Counted from the stretch's first letter, positions 9,476-16,879 are shown. The stretch: 64,000 nt of DNA from Chengkuizengella sp. SCS-71B (GCF_040100845.1 NZ_JAZHSH010000001.1:3394501-3458500); one strand, 5' to 3'. Translations and numbers: made by a program. The notes: a model not told the origin generated them from the sequence alone.

Positions 9476-10867
9476 CTATTTATCTAATGTCATATTTTGA
9501 ATCACTCTCTTTTTCTTTAAATTAATTATAGGAAACGATAGAACAACCTCAGTCCCCTCTTGTTCCACACTAATGATTTTTAAATCCCCATCATGTTTTT
9601 TCATAATATTGTAACCATAAGTTAATCCTAATCCATGATTATTCCCAGTTTTCTTTGTTGTAAAGAAAGGTTCAAATACTTTATCTTGTAACTCTTTTGG
9701 AATTCCACTCCCGTTATCTTTCACTGATAATTTAATAAACCTTTTATCATCTATTATTTCAATATTAATTTGAGGATTTGAGGAATTTTTTAATGCTTCA
9801 ATAGAGTTATTTATTATATTAATCAAAACTTCTCTAATATGAGTTTGATCCCCTTGAACCTTAATTTCCTTGTCTGCTTTTACATTTACTTGTATTTTAC
9901 GATCCTCGGTAATTTGTTGGAGGCTAGCTAGAACTTCTCGAATTAGATCATTCAAATGTATATCTGAAATGATTAAATCTACTTCTTCCATTTTTTCTTT
10001 TATTCTTACTGTCATCTCGTTCATATGGTTTGTACTATGCAATATTTGGTGAATGGTCTTTTCTATCTGGTCATCATCATATTTACTTTTTATATCCTCT
10101 GATAATTGATTAACTAATAGATTAATCTTGGAAATCTCATTTTTTATGGTGTGATTAATAATAGATGTACCCGTGTCCATTGCTTTCATAGTTTTATGAT
10201 AGATTTTTTGACTCAAATTTTGATTCCATTTCTTAGATATAACTCTAATAATCAGTACTAAATTCAATAACATAACTAGTCCGTATAAAAAATGAACAAT
10301 AAAACCCTGAAATAAAGTAAGATAGATAATCCCAATATTTACAAAGCCAAATATAATTATTGCTATGAAATAGTATTTAAGTTTAATTGATTCATTATAA
10401 TCTGTATTGCTAGTTTCAATCGAATAACCTACATTATATTTATTCAGGATATATGCGATATAAAATGTAACTAAACTAGTAATTGTTTGAAGAACATAAC
10501 TAACGTTAGTAAATAGATAGTTATCAACACTAATAAATAAAAATGAGATGGATACTATAACAGTCTGAATAACACAATAAGTTAGATAACCTATTACTGC
10601 AATTAATATTGCATTTAGAACTTTCATTCTAAACATTATCCATAATAAAAAGCATAATAAAACTAATTGAGAAAAAGCTGCAATTACTGCCATATCTAAA
10701 GCTGTACGTAATGAAAATGAAACATATAGTAAAATAATGCTTGTCAAAATGACTTGCGGTATATAATCAGAAATACGTATGCGAAATATAGTAAACGTAA
10801 TATAAAAGAAAGCAATATATTCTATAAATGAAAAAATTGAAAAATTAACAATATCTAACAGGTCCAA
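9476..10867 (-). CDS. Membrane sensor histidine kinase, array copy 3
   Basis: A 463-residue kinase with about six N-terminal membrane segments and an intact catalytic core: H-box NHTIKNEISKINLLV, N box LINIINNSIEALKNS, G1 VKDNGSGIP, F/G2 FFTTKKTGNNHGLGLTYG. TTG start after AAGGTGG. Its C-terminal tail VVLSFPIINLKKKRVIQ matches copy 1 almost exactly, at DNA level too. Upstream lie the remains of a fourth copy and the response regulator, giving the order regulator - dead kinase - copy 3 - copy 2 - copy 1. What the array senses is unknown; secreted peptides from the nearby cassette are one possibility. Confidence 0.85.
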   Translation of the reverse strand: MDLLDIVNFSIFSFIEYIAFFYITFTIFRIRISDYIPQVILTSIILLYVSFSLRTALDMAVIAAFSQLVLLCFLLWIMFRMKVLNAILIAVIGYLTYCVIQTVIVSISFLFISVDNYLFTNVSYVLQTITSLVTFYIAYILNKYNVGYSIETSNTDYNESIKLKYYFIAIIIFGFVNIGIIYLTLFQGFIVHFLYGLVMLLNLVLIIRVISKKWNQNLSQKIYHKTMKAMDTGTSIINHTIKNEISKINLLVNQLSEDIKSKYDDDQIEKTIHQILHSTNHMNEMTVRIKEKMEEVDLIISDIHLNDLIREVLASLQQITEDRKIQVNVKADKEIKVQGDQTHIREVLINIINNSIEALKNSSNPQINIEIIDDKRFIKLSVKDNGSGIPKELQDKVFEPFFTTKKTGNNHGLGLTYGYNIMKKHDGDLKIISVEQEGTEVVLSFPIINLKKKRVIQNMTLDK

Positions 10868-10888
10868 AACTTTTACACCACCTTAATT

Positions 10889-11297
10889 ATTAAGTGAATT
10901 TGTATCTCTATTGGAATACCAGCACCATTAACTTTTACATATAAACTTGTGTACTTTTAAATTCTTCTTCCAATGTCAATATGAGGATTGGAGCATTTTT
11001 TTAATGCTTTAATAGAATTACTTATTATATTCATCAAAACTTCTTTAATATGAATTTTATCCCGATAAATAAGTAATAGTTTGTAAGAAAGCAAAACCAA
11101 CAAATCCAACGACAGACATAATGATAGCATGGACAAGTTTCATCCTAAATAGCTGCCACATTAATGAGAAATAGGTGCTATTGTCTCTAAACCATATCCA
11201 TCACGTAAAAAGAGAAAGGTATAACAAAATTAAAGAAGTTAATATATTTTGTGGTATATACTCTACCATTCTAATTCGAAAAATGGTAAAAATAAAA
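10889..11297 (-). pseudogene. Decayed fourth copy of the array histidine kinase
   Basis: Reading the - strand in shifting frames recovers fragments of the same kinase family. Just after the regulator stop comes IFTIFRIRMVEYIPQ, matching FTIFRIRISDYIPQ near residue 28 of copy 3, then ILTSLILLYLSLF, then MWQLFRMKLVHAIIMSVVG from the second half of the sensor domain. A large internal deletion follows. The ATPase part resumes with HIKEVLMNIISNSIKALKK and CSNPHIDI, then after a stop VKVNGAGIP from the G1 box. The H-box is gone. At least one stop and frame changes are present, so no functional kinase can be made. Confidence 0.8.
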
Positions 11298-11298
11298 A

Positions 11299-11898
11299 TT
11301 ATCTACCTTTCATTTTATTCCTCATACTTCTTAACTGAGATTTAATTGTATTGAAGGATTTATGTAACTTTCTCGCCATTTCATTTTTAGTGAATCCCTT
11401 ATTATTTAAATCATATAGCTCCCTTTCTGCTGGAGTTAACAATGATAATCTAACTTCTTTGCGATTTTTTCGATATGCATTTCTCAGAATTTCTGACACG
11501 TCGGAATGAATACCAGCTTTGCCATGATATGCATCTCGAACCGCTTGAAATATGTCTAAAATATTAAATTTAGATAGATAGTTAACCACATTTTTTATAG
11601 CAAACGACTCTAGTATTACATCTTCCTCCATAATTCCAGAAAGGATAATTATCTTACTGTTTATTTCTTTTCTTTTAGCTAACTCCTCTGCAAAATCAAG
11701 CCCATCTAAATTGTTTTCAGTTAAATTAATGTCAAGTATGATAACATCTGGATTGTTTTCGATAGATAATTCAAGAGCTTCTTCTCTATTTGTTGCTGTA
11801 CCTATTAATAGAAAATCATTCTGATTTAATAGTTCTTTTGATAATTGTTGTAACCAAAATGAACTATCTTCCACTAAAATAACATTTATTTTTTCCAT
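11299..11898 (-). CDS. NarL/LuxR-type response regulator of the kinase array
   Basis: A 199-residue two-domain regulator. The receiver starts INVILVEDSSFW with the acidic pocket, and the phospho-acceptor Asp is in VIILDINLTENNLDG at about residue 55; the Asp-to-Gly loop is two residues longer than the usual DxxMPxxxG and lacks the proline. The C-terminal domain LTPAERELYDLNNKGFTKNE with FNTIKSQLRSMRNKMK is a LuxR-type helix-turn-helix that reads as divergent in its last helix. It is first in the operon ahead of one dead and three live kinases, so it is the likely shared output. Its targets are unknown. Confidence 0.82.
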   Translation of the reverse strand: MEKINVILVEDSSFWLQQLSKELLNQNDFLLIGTATNREEALELSIENNPDVIILDINLTENNLDGLDFAEELAKRKEINSKIIILSGIMEEDVILESFAIKNVVNYLSKFNILDIFQAVRDAYHGKAGIHSDVSEILRNAYRKNRKEVRLSLLTPAERELYDLNNKGFTKNEMARKLHKSFNTIKSQLRSMRNKMKGR

Positions 11899-12224
11899 TT
11901 AGCTGCTGAACCTACTTCCCTTTTTAGCTGAAGCTTATTTAATAATAAATATTTTTACATATTTAACCTTAACATAATATACTAAAAATTTATAATAATT
12001 TGTCGATTTATTGCAAATTATGTCGAAAGGGAGTTGAATTCAAAAATAGAATAAGTATGTTAATCTAATGTTTGTAATAGTATCTAACTATTTAAACATC
12101 CTAAAAAAAGAACTCATTAAAACCCGAAAATTAAACATGTTTTATCCAAACCTTAGGCAACATACATAAGTATTTTTTTTAATAATTGAATCAATTAAAA
12201 TTATAAGTTTAGTATCTGGTATAA
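11899..12224. promoter_or_regulatory. Regulator promoter region with two Spo0A-box-like sites
   Basis: No coding sequence is visible. The region should contain the promoter of the regulator-kinase operon. TGTCGAT at 12001-12007 and TGTCGAA at 12021-12027 are in the same orientation exactly 20 bp apart, two helical turns. The second matches the Spo0A box TGNCGAA; the first differs at one base. A link from Spo0A to this operon is inference only. Confidence 0.35.
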
Positions 12225-12250
12225 GGGAGGGTGAAATTATTTCACCCCCT
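12225..12250 (-). terminator. Terminator-like hairpin C1 of a three-copy family
   Basis: gggtgaaa at 12229-12236 pairs with tttcaccc at 12240-12247 across a 3-nt loop. It lies 20 bp past the small ORF ending at 12271. It is related in sequence to hairpins at 14209-14235 and 15003-15032. Confidence 0.5.
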
Positions 12251-12270
12251 GAAGACGGACGTAGAAATTA

Positions 12271-12459
12271 TTAAGATCCACCTGTTGTACCTACTTGTGC
12301 TGTATCTCCCCCAATACTAAATGACCAAGAAGCACCCCACGGAAGACCTTCTGAATAATTCTGTTTTTCAGAAGATGTAGCGTCTAGCTCTTGGTCATCT
12401 TTAATATCTATATTTCTTTTTAAAATTAAAACAACGTGAAAGCCCCTTGATATAATCAA
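12271..12459 (-). CDS. Small ORF, tryptophan- and glycine-containing peptide
   Basis: An open frame whose last ~45 codons look peptide-like: an acidic part DIKDDQELDATSSEK followed by GLPWGASWSFSIGGD and ending TGGS. The only start in frame is a TTG at 12459, but that lies inside the terminator hairpin of the preceding operon and has no Shine-Dalgarno. Either a non-standard start is used after about 12420 or this is the 3' remnant of a lost gene. A terminator-like hairpin follows, as expected for a real transcription unit. I do not recognise the peptide. A role as signal or bacteriocin precursor is only a possibility suggested by the neighbouring kinases. Confidence 0.3.
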   Translation of the reverse strand: MIISRGFHVVLILKRNIDIKDDQELDATSSEKQNYSEGLPWGASWSFSIGGDTAQVGTTGGS

Positions 12460-12476
12460 GGACTAATCACGTTGTT
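12420..12476 (-). terminator. Terminator of the secreted-protein cassette
   Basis: A composite hairpin: outer 9-bp stem acaacgtga/tcacgttgt (12431-12439, 12466-12474) and inner 7-bp stem ccttgat/atcaagg, followed on the - strand by ttttaatttt. It closes the operon running from 14009 to 12496. Confidence 0.75.
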
Positions 12477-12495
12477 GAAGTTAGGGAAAAGTGAA

Positions 12496-12717
12496 TCAGG
12501 TCTCTTCTTGTTTATTATTATTTTGTTGCTTGGCATTATTTGTCCTTAGCTTTCTAACTTCAGACATTAAATTAATTAATAAAGCAAATAACATACCAAA
12601 GAATACTGAATAGCCTACATCTGAATTATTTCCTTCTATAGCGTTAAATAAAATCACACCGAAGATGAACCCTGAAACGCCTCCAAAAAAAAGAGAAAGT
12701 ATCGTTTTTATGATCAA
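12496..12717 (-). CDS. Small two-helix membrane protein, unknown
   Basis: I do not recognise this protein. From a TTG at 12717 it is 73 residues: two hydrophobic segments (TILSLFFGGVSGFIFGVILF and VGYSVFFGMLFALLINLM) separated by a short polar loop GNNSD, then a basic and Gln/Asn-rich tail ending KQQNNNKQEET. Upstream, AAGGGTGGTG provides a Shine-Dalgarno at rather long spacing; the ORF is open to 12804, overlapping the previous gene. Last gene of the 14009-12496 operon, before a strong terminator. Its size and place would fit an immunity or accessory membrane protein for the two secreted products upstream, but nothing in the sequence proves it. Confidence 0.5.
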   Translation of the reverse strand: MIIKTILSLFFGGVSGFIFGVILFNAIEGNNSDVGYSVFFGMLFALLINLMSEVRKLRTNNAKQQNNNKQEET

Positions 12718-12787
12718 ATTGACAAATTCACCACCCTTCTTAATTATATTAATTGTATAATAATATTGGAAAATCATGTATTTATTT

Positions 12788-13228
12788 TTAATTTCCCCAA
12801 TCATTTTCTACAATAGTAATTGTCTCACAATCCCTTTCTGTTTCCCCTGTTTGATATGAATATACACTCACACAAGCTGTAACATCACCTAGATTTCTAT
12901 AACTAACCCCAAATCTATTAGTTTGATCAAAAGGATAAACAGTAACTGTCTCATCAATCACACCTGCATCGTCAGATATTGTAACTTTAAATTTTGGATT
13001 CTCTTCATGGCCCTGTACTCCACCACCAATATGAACAACCCATTCTAGAAAGGAGTTTTTTGAGAATTCCCCATCATCATCTCTCGGGTCATTAGGAGGT
13101 ACTTCAAGATAAACATCTAACGGATAGAATTGAACTCCAACTTCTGCATTGGATTCTATCGAACTAGTCATAATTATCCCTAAAAAAGATATAAAAGACA
13201 ACGTAAATATTATTAAATACTTTTTCAT
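12788..13228 (-). CDS. Secreted protein, unknown, 146 residues
   Basis: Starts MKKYLIIFTLSFISFLGII, a clear signal peptide, with likely cleavage after SIESNA at about residue 28. The mature ~118 residues contain one DPRDDDGEF acidic turn and two cysteines (TACVSVYSYQTGETERDCET) that could form one disulfide. Composition suggests a small beta-sheet domain; I do not recognise the family. ATG 13228 is chosen because AAGGAAGGGGGA sits just before it; the frame is open further upstream but would overlap the previous gene. Second gene of the cassette, 16 bp after the 254-residue secreted protein. Confidence 0.6.
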   Translation of the reverse strand: MKKYLIIFTLSFISFLGIIMTSSIESNAEVGVQFYPLDVYLEVPPNDPRDDDGEFSKNSFLEWVVHIGGGVQGHEENPKFKVTISDDAGVIDETVTVYPFDQTNRFGVSYRNLGDVTACVSVYSYQTGETERDCETITIVENDWGN

Positions 13229-13244
13229 ATATAATCCCCCTTCC

Positions 13245-14009
13245 TTAATCGAAAGCTGCATGATTAATATCAATAGAATCAGAAACTATATCAGTTACAT
13301 TAGTGAAGGTTATCGCCGCAGCTACACTTGGGCTTGTAGCAGCACTAGCTGATAGACCAAGTCCACCAATTACCTTATCATGTGCATACCATATTTTAAT
13401 TTCTCCAGTATCTCCTTGAATATCAGTTCCCTTTAAGTAAACATGAGCAGTACCATAAGCATCTCCATAAAAAGTTTCTAAATCATATGTCCAACCAATA
13501 GAACCTGCGTTAGATTTATCTTTATAATTTGGATTTGAAGAATGGATATTTCCTAATTCTGTTACTTGATATGAAGTATAATCAAATTGATCTAACGTCC
13601 ATCCTTTACTCCAACTTACACCAAACCCATCTGTTAGTCTCCAATATGGCATATCATTCCAATCATATTTAGCCGTAACTTTAATATATGGATCTCCATC
13701 CAAATTACCTAGTAAACCGTAATAGAGTGTAAAATCTAAATCATCTTGTAAGGCTAATGCTGTAAACTCATCTTGTTCTTGTTCAAGATCAAATGACGAT
13801 TTGCTATATCCTAAGAATTTTGTGAAACCACTCTCAGCAATTTCTACTTTTTCTTCCATATTAAGTGTTTCTAGTAATTCGACCGATACACCAATGCTAG
13901 TTAGTTCTTTATTGACTCTTTTTTCTGTCCATTTGACCTCATTTGCGAATACACTACTAGGAATAAGTGCTAATATTAGAATAAAGAAAATAAATAAACT
14001 TTTATTCAT
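13245..14009 (-). CDS. Secreted protein, unknown, 254 residues
   Basis: Signal peptide MNKSLFIFFILILALIPSSVFA, cleaved probably after Ala22. The mature part begins with a charged helical region KRVNKELTSIGVSVELLE and continues into an aromatic, Gly/Asp-rich, apparently beta-rich domain (KVTAKYDWNDMPYWRLTDGF, YHDK-like IWYAHDKVIGG) and ends with an Ala/Ser/Thr-rich hydrophobic stretch SASAATSPSVAAAITFTNVT. No cysteines. I do not recognise a family; a bacteriocin or surface-active protein is conceivable because of the hydrophobic C-terminus and small membrane partner. First gene of a three-gene operon, with AAGGGAG before the ATG. Confidence 0.6.
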   Translation of the reverse strand: MNKSLFIFFILILALIPSSVFANEVKWTEKRVNKELTSIGVSVELLETLNMEEKVEIAESGFTKFLGYSKSSFDLEQEQDEFTALALQDDLDFTLYYGLLGNLDGDPYIKVTAKYDWNDMPYWRLTDGFGVSWSKGWTLDQFDYTSYQVTELGNIHSSNPNYKDKSNAGSIGWTYDLETFYGDAYGTAHVYLKGTDIQGDTGEIKIWYAHDKVIGGLGLSASAATSPSVAAAITFTNVTDIVSDSIDINHAAFD

Positions 14010-14208
14010 GAAAATTAAACTCCCTTCAGATTTTTTACATAAATAGTTCCTTATTTCATGCTTGAAGCAATTTGTTGCAATGGATGTGAGTCATGAGATT
14101 GATTTAATTTCAAAATAATACCATTTTAACATCTCTTAATACAAAAACGATATTAAATTTGATACTGGCCAGCTATATTGAAAATTATAATATTTAAACA
14201 TAATTGGA

Positions 14209-14235
14209 AAAAGGATGAATTTATTTCACCCCCTA
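14209..14235 (-). terminator. Terminator-like hairpin C2
   Basis: On the - strand gggtgaa pairs with ttcatcc through one G-U pair and is followed by ttttt; on the + strand the same position would be an A-C mismatch. This fixes the orientation as -. Related to C1 and C3. Confidence 0.55.
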
Positions 14236-14393
14236 AGTAGGCTTGCTGAACAAATCTACTTGGTTATACAGAAACTCAAAATTCGAGTTTCAAGCCATTC
14301 CAAAATAGAGATTTTAAATCTGAAAAGGTACTTTTTGAACACCCTCATTAATATAAATACCCCTTTATCAATAAACCATTATTTGAAGAACAC

Positions 14394-14442
14394 AAATGAA
14401 AGAAACATTCCTGACTATAAAAAAGGAATGTTTCTTTCATTT
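14394..14442. terminator. 18-bp perfect hairpin
   Basis: 14394-14411 is the exact reverse complement of 14425-14442, with a 13-nt loop. It lies about 160 bp past the small membrane ORF at 14604. There is no terminal T-run on the + side, but the - strand loop is T-rich. Could be a terminator, a small-RNA hairpin or a processing site. Confidence 0.5.
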
Positions 14443-14603
14443 ATATTGACGTCTACATAGCATCAATTTTTGATCCCATAACTGACTAAGAGCACTTGCA
14501 GGTTTTTTAAAATTATTTTATAAATACCCTGTTAAACTCTATTTATTTAATCTAATAAAGTGAATTGTTAAAATGGTTAGATGTACTAACATATTTACTA
14601 AAT

Positions 14604-14714
14604 TTATTTATTAGAAACTCTCTTTCTGAATCTCTCAGTAATCCTAATTTCTAATATGATTGCAATAATAAAAAATACAAATACAAATATCCATAAATAA
14701 AATAAAATTTCCAT
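14604..14714 (-). CDS. 36-residue single-pass membrane peptide
   Basis: Too short for routine calling. AAGGAG six bases before ATG 14714 gives a credible start. The product MEILFYLWIFVFVFFIIAI is one hydrophobic helix of about 20 residues, followed by a basic tail ITERFRKRVSNK that would stay in the cytoplasm. It lies 47 bp after the 54-residue membrane peptide gene on the same strand, so the two are probably one unit. Size and form resemble small membrane regulators or type I toxin-like peptides, but I see no antisense RNA and claim no function. Confidence 0.55.
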   Translation of the reverse strand: MEILFYLWIFVFVFFIIAIILEIRITERFRKRVSNK

Positions 14715-14761
14715 ATTCTCTCCTTATGTATGTAATAAATAATAATCTATTATTCTAATTA

Positions 14762-14926
14762 CTAAACAGTGGCATTTGATATATCAATCAGGAGGCCATC
14801 ATCTTCTATATTTTTAGGATCAACGTCTACCTCACTCTTTTTCTCAAAGTAAACCAGACTTCCTATATATGTAACCACTCCAAAGAGGATACATGCACTT
14901 ATTGCAATTAAAGTAACTTTTTTCAC
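14762..14926 (-). CDS. 54-residue membrane-anchored or secreted peptide
   Basis: From GTG 14926 (GGTGGAGG upstream) the product begins MKKVTLIAISACILFGVVTY, a hydrophobic segment that could act as anchor or signal sequence. It continues with a hydrophilic acidic tail EVDVDPKNIEDDGLL and ends DISNATV. The frame is open six codons further to a GTG at 14944. No family is recognised. The tail is the right size for a secreted signal or immunity peptide, but this is speculation from context: it lies in the same cassette as two secreted proteins and next to a kinase array. Confidence 0.5.
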   Translation of the reverse strand: MKKVTLIAISACILFGVVTYIGSLVYFEKKSEVDVDPKNIEDDGLLIDISNATV

Positions 14927-15002
14927 CTTTAATCGTACCTCCACCCTGTATCGCTTTATATCACATTAATCTTCCTAACCATTATAAAATTTTAGGATGT
15001 TA

Positions 15003-15032
15003 AAAAGGAGGATGAATTTATTTCATCCCCCT
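15003..15032 (-). terminator. Terminator-like hairpin C3
   Basis: ggatgaa (15010-15016) and ttcatcc (15022-15028) pair perfectly; on the - strand cctcctttttaac follows. Nearly identical in core to C2. It lies upstream of the 54-residue peptide gene and would end a short unlisted - strand transcript starting before 15171. Confidence 0.55.
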
Positions 15033-15207
15033 TATTGTTGGAATAAAAGATCGCATTATCAACATCCTTTTCGAATAAATTTATTGTAACTTTGACACAT
15101 AAATAAAATAACTGAACTATTTCCTACTGAATTCATTTATAATGAATTATAGTCACATATTCTTAATTTAGATGAAACAAACATATACTTACTTAGGAGG
15201 GGCATAC

Positions 15208-15840
15208 ATGAAACATATCATTTTTGATTTTGATGGGACGATTGTTCAATCCAAAAACTTAACGATAGATATATATAATGAAATTGCTGCAAAACATAAT
15301 TATAAGCTTATTGAAAAGAATGAAATCCCATACTTAAGCTCTCTGAGCATATCTCAAAGGAGTAAGTACCTTAAGGTACCATTGTGGAAACTACCCAGCC
15401 TTGTCAACGAGGTTAGGAAAAAATATAAACAAAGAATATTAAAAATCCCTACAGTGAATGGAGTGCCAGAAGTTATAAAGGAATTACATAAGTTAGGCTA
15501 TCAACTTGGCATTATATCCACAAACGATAAGAAGAATATCATTCAATACTTGTCAAAGCACAGAATTAAACATATTAACAAAGTTTTTTGCTCAACAAAT
15601 ATTTTTGGCAAACATCGACTCATTTATAAGTACTTAAACCATTTTAAAATCAAAAAAGAGAATGTAATATATATAGGAGACGAAATAAGAGATATTGAGG
15701 CATGCAAAAAAGCAAAAATTAAAATTATGTGTGTTTCATGGGGGTTCGATGCAAGGAAGCTGTTAGAAAAAGGAAAACCAGAATATATTATAGACCATCC
15801 TCAACAAATTAAAGAAGTCATGACAAGACAATTAATATGA
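15208..15840 (+). CDS. HAD-IA family hydrolase
   Basis: A 210-residue cytosolic hydrolase. Motif I is HIIFDFDGTIVQ at residues 3-14, motif II ISTND at about 109-113, motif III lysine in GKHR, and motif IV IYIGDEIRDIEACKKA, as in phosphoglycolate-phosphatase-like HAD enzymes. ATG 15208 follows TTAGGAGGGG, so the longer frame from 15172 is not used. The enzyme should cleave a small phosphate ester or phosphoglycolate; the substrate is not predictable. It is alone on the + strand, converging on the metal transporter operon. Confidence 0.85.
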   Translation: MKHIIFDFDGTIVQSKNLTIDIYNEIAAKHNYKLIEKNEIPYLSSLSISQRSKYLKVPLWKLPSLVNEVRKKYKQRILKIPTVNGVPEVIKELHKLGYQLGIISTNDKKNIIQYLSKHRIKHINKVFCSTNIFGKHRLIYKYLNHFKIKKENVIYIGDEIRDIEACKKAKIKIMCVSWGFDARKLLEKGKPEYIIDHPQQIKEVMTRQLI

Positions 15841-15892
15841 TTATTCTTATTCACATTATCAACATAAACTAACCAATAAAAAGTTGTTGCAT

Positions 15893-15940
15893 CAAAAAAA
15901 CCACCCCTGAATTTTCATCATGGATGGTTCATTCTTTTTT
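15893..15940 (-). terminator. Terminator of the metal ABC operon
   Basis: On the - strand gaaccatcc pairs with ggggtggtt (with G-U pairs) and a run of seven T follows. It sits directly after the stop of the binding-protein gene. Confidence 0.7.
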
Positions 15941-16879
15941 TTATTTAGAAGAAACACCGTTATATATCATATCAATATTCCATTCCATCATTTTGATGTA
16001 AGTATCTCCATCTTCTCCTGGTTTTCCTACTGAATCAGTGAACACTTTCCCAAAGATCGGGACGCCAGTTTCATTTGATACTGTTTCCATCGATCTTGAA
16101 TCAATACTCGTTTCTAGAAATAATACTGGGACTTCTTTTTCACGAATTAAATCAACAATGGCACTGACCTGTGAAGGTGTTCCTTGATTCTCTGCATTAA
16201 TTTCCCATATATATCCTGCATCAAAGTCATATGCTGCACTGAAATATTTGAACGCTCCTTCACTTGTTACTAAAAATCGATCCTCTTGCGGAATTTCATT
16301 AAAACGATCAACAGCTTGCTGATGAAGCTCTTTTAATTGTGCAATATATGCCGCTGCATTTGCATCATAAATGTCTGCGTGATCTGGATCAATTTGTTTC
16401 AGAGCATCTCTTGCATTCTCTGCGTAAATAATCCCGTTTCTGACATCTAACCAAGCATGAGGATCAGATTCGTTTTCTTTTCCTGCTGTAGTAAGGTATT
16501 TCACTTCTACACCTTCACTTAAACGGAAAACAGGAGCATCTTCACCTGATTTACCAGTCGTTTCAAGTAGTTTTTCAAACCATGAATTCCCACCTTCAAG
16601 ATTTAACCCGTTATAAAATACTGCATCGGCATCCGCTGTTTTTTCTACATCAGAAGGTAGAGGTTCAAATTCATGAGGATTTGCACCGATTGGAACCATA
16701 CTATGCACTTCAACTTGATCCCCACCTACATTTTTAACAATATCATAAATAATAGAATAAGTAGCAACGACCTGCAATTCATCTCCCTGTGTACCATTAT
16801 CGGATTCCTCAGTACTACAGCCTACCAAACCCATAAGAAAAATTAAAATTAACGAACTGAATAATAAACCTTTTTTCAA
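15941..16879 (-). CDS. mntA: Manganese/zinc ABC transporter substrate-binding lipoprotein
   Basis: A 312-residue lipoprotein of the cluster A-I (TroA/PsaA/MntC/ZnuA) binding proteins. TTG start at 16879 after GAGGTGATTTT; signal MKKGLLFSSLILIFLMG and lipobox LVGC with Cys21. Metal ligands by family position: His in GANPHEFEP, His in SDPHAWLDV, Glu in LFLETSID region and the later Asp near FTDS. The histidine-rich loop of zinc-specific ZnuA is absent, which with the MntR-like operator upstream favours manganese. Last gene of an ATPase-permease-binding protein operon; names follow B. subtilis usage. Confidence 0.87.
   Translation of the reverse strand: MKKGLLFSSLILIFLMGLVGCSTEESDNGTQGDELQVVATYSIIYDIVKNVGGDQVEVHSMVPIGANPHEFEPLPSDVEKTADADAVFYNGLNLEGGNSWFEKLLETTGKSGEDAPVFRLSEGVEVKYLTTAGKENESDPHAWLDVRNGIIYAENARDALKQIDPDHADIYDANAAAYIAQLKELHQQAVDRFNEIPQEDRFLVTSEGAFKYFSAAYDFDAGYIWEINAENQGTPSQVSAIVDLIREKEVPVLFLETSIDSRSMETVSNETGVPIFGKVFTDSVGKPGEDGDTYIKMMEWNIDMIYNGVSSK

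Larger units (their letters stand above)
14010..14603. other. Intergenic region with strong hairpins
   Basis: No convincing coding sequence on either strand. It holds two structured elements, listed separately: terminator-like hairpin C2 at 14209-14235 and an 18-bp perfect hairpin at 14394-14442. The promoter of the secreted-protein cassette should lie at 14040-14200. Confidence 0.5.

Noticed and set aside
13245-14009. Assignment of the 254-residue secreted protein to a known bacteriocin family
   Set aside because: No family motif I can verify; the context alone does not justify the name.
14215-14460. 81-codon + strand ORF over hairpins C2 and 14394-14442
   Set aside because: No Shine-Dalgarno and no protein-like composition; it crosses terminator structures, so it is treated as noncoding.
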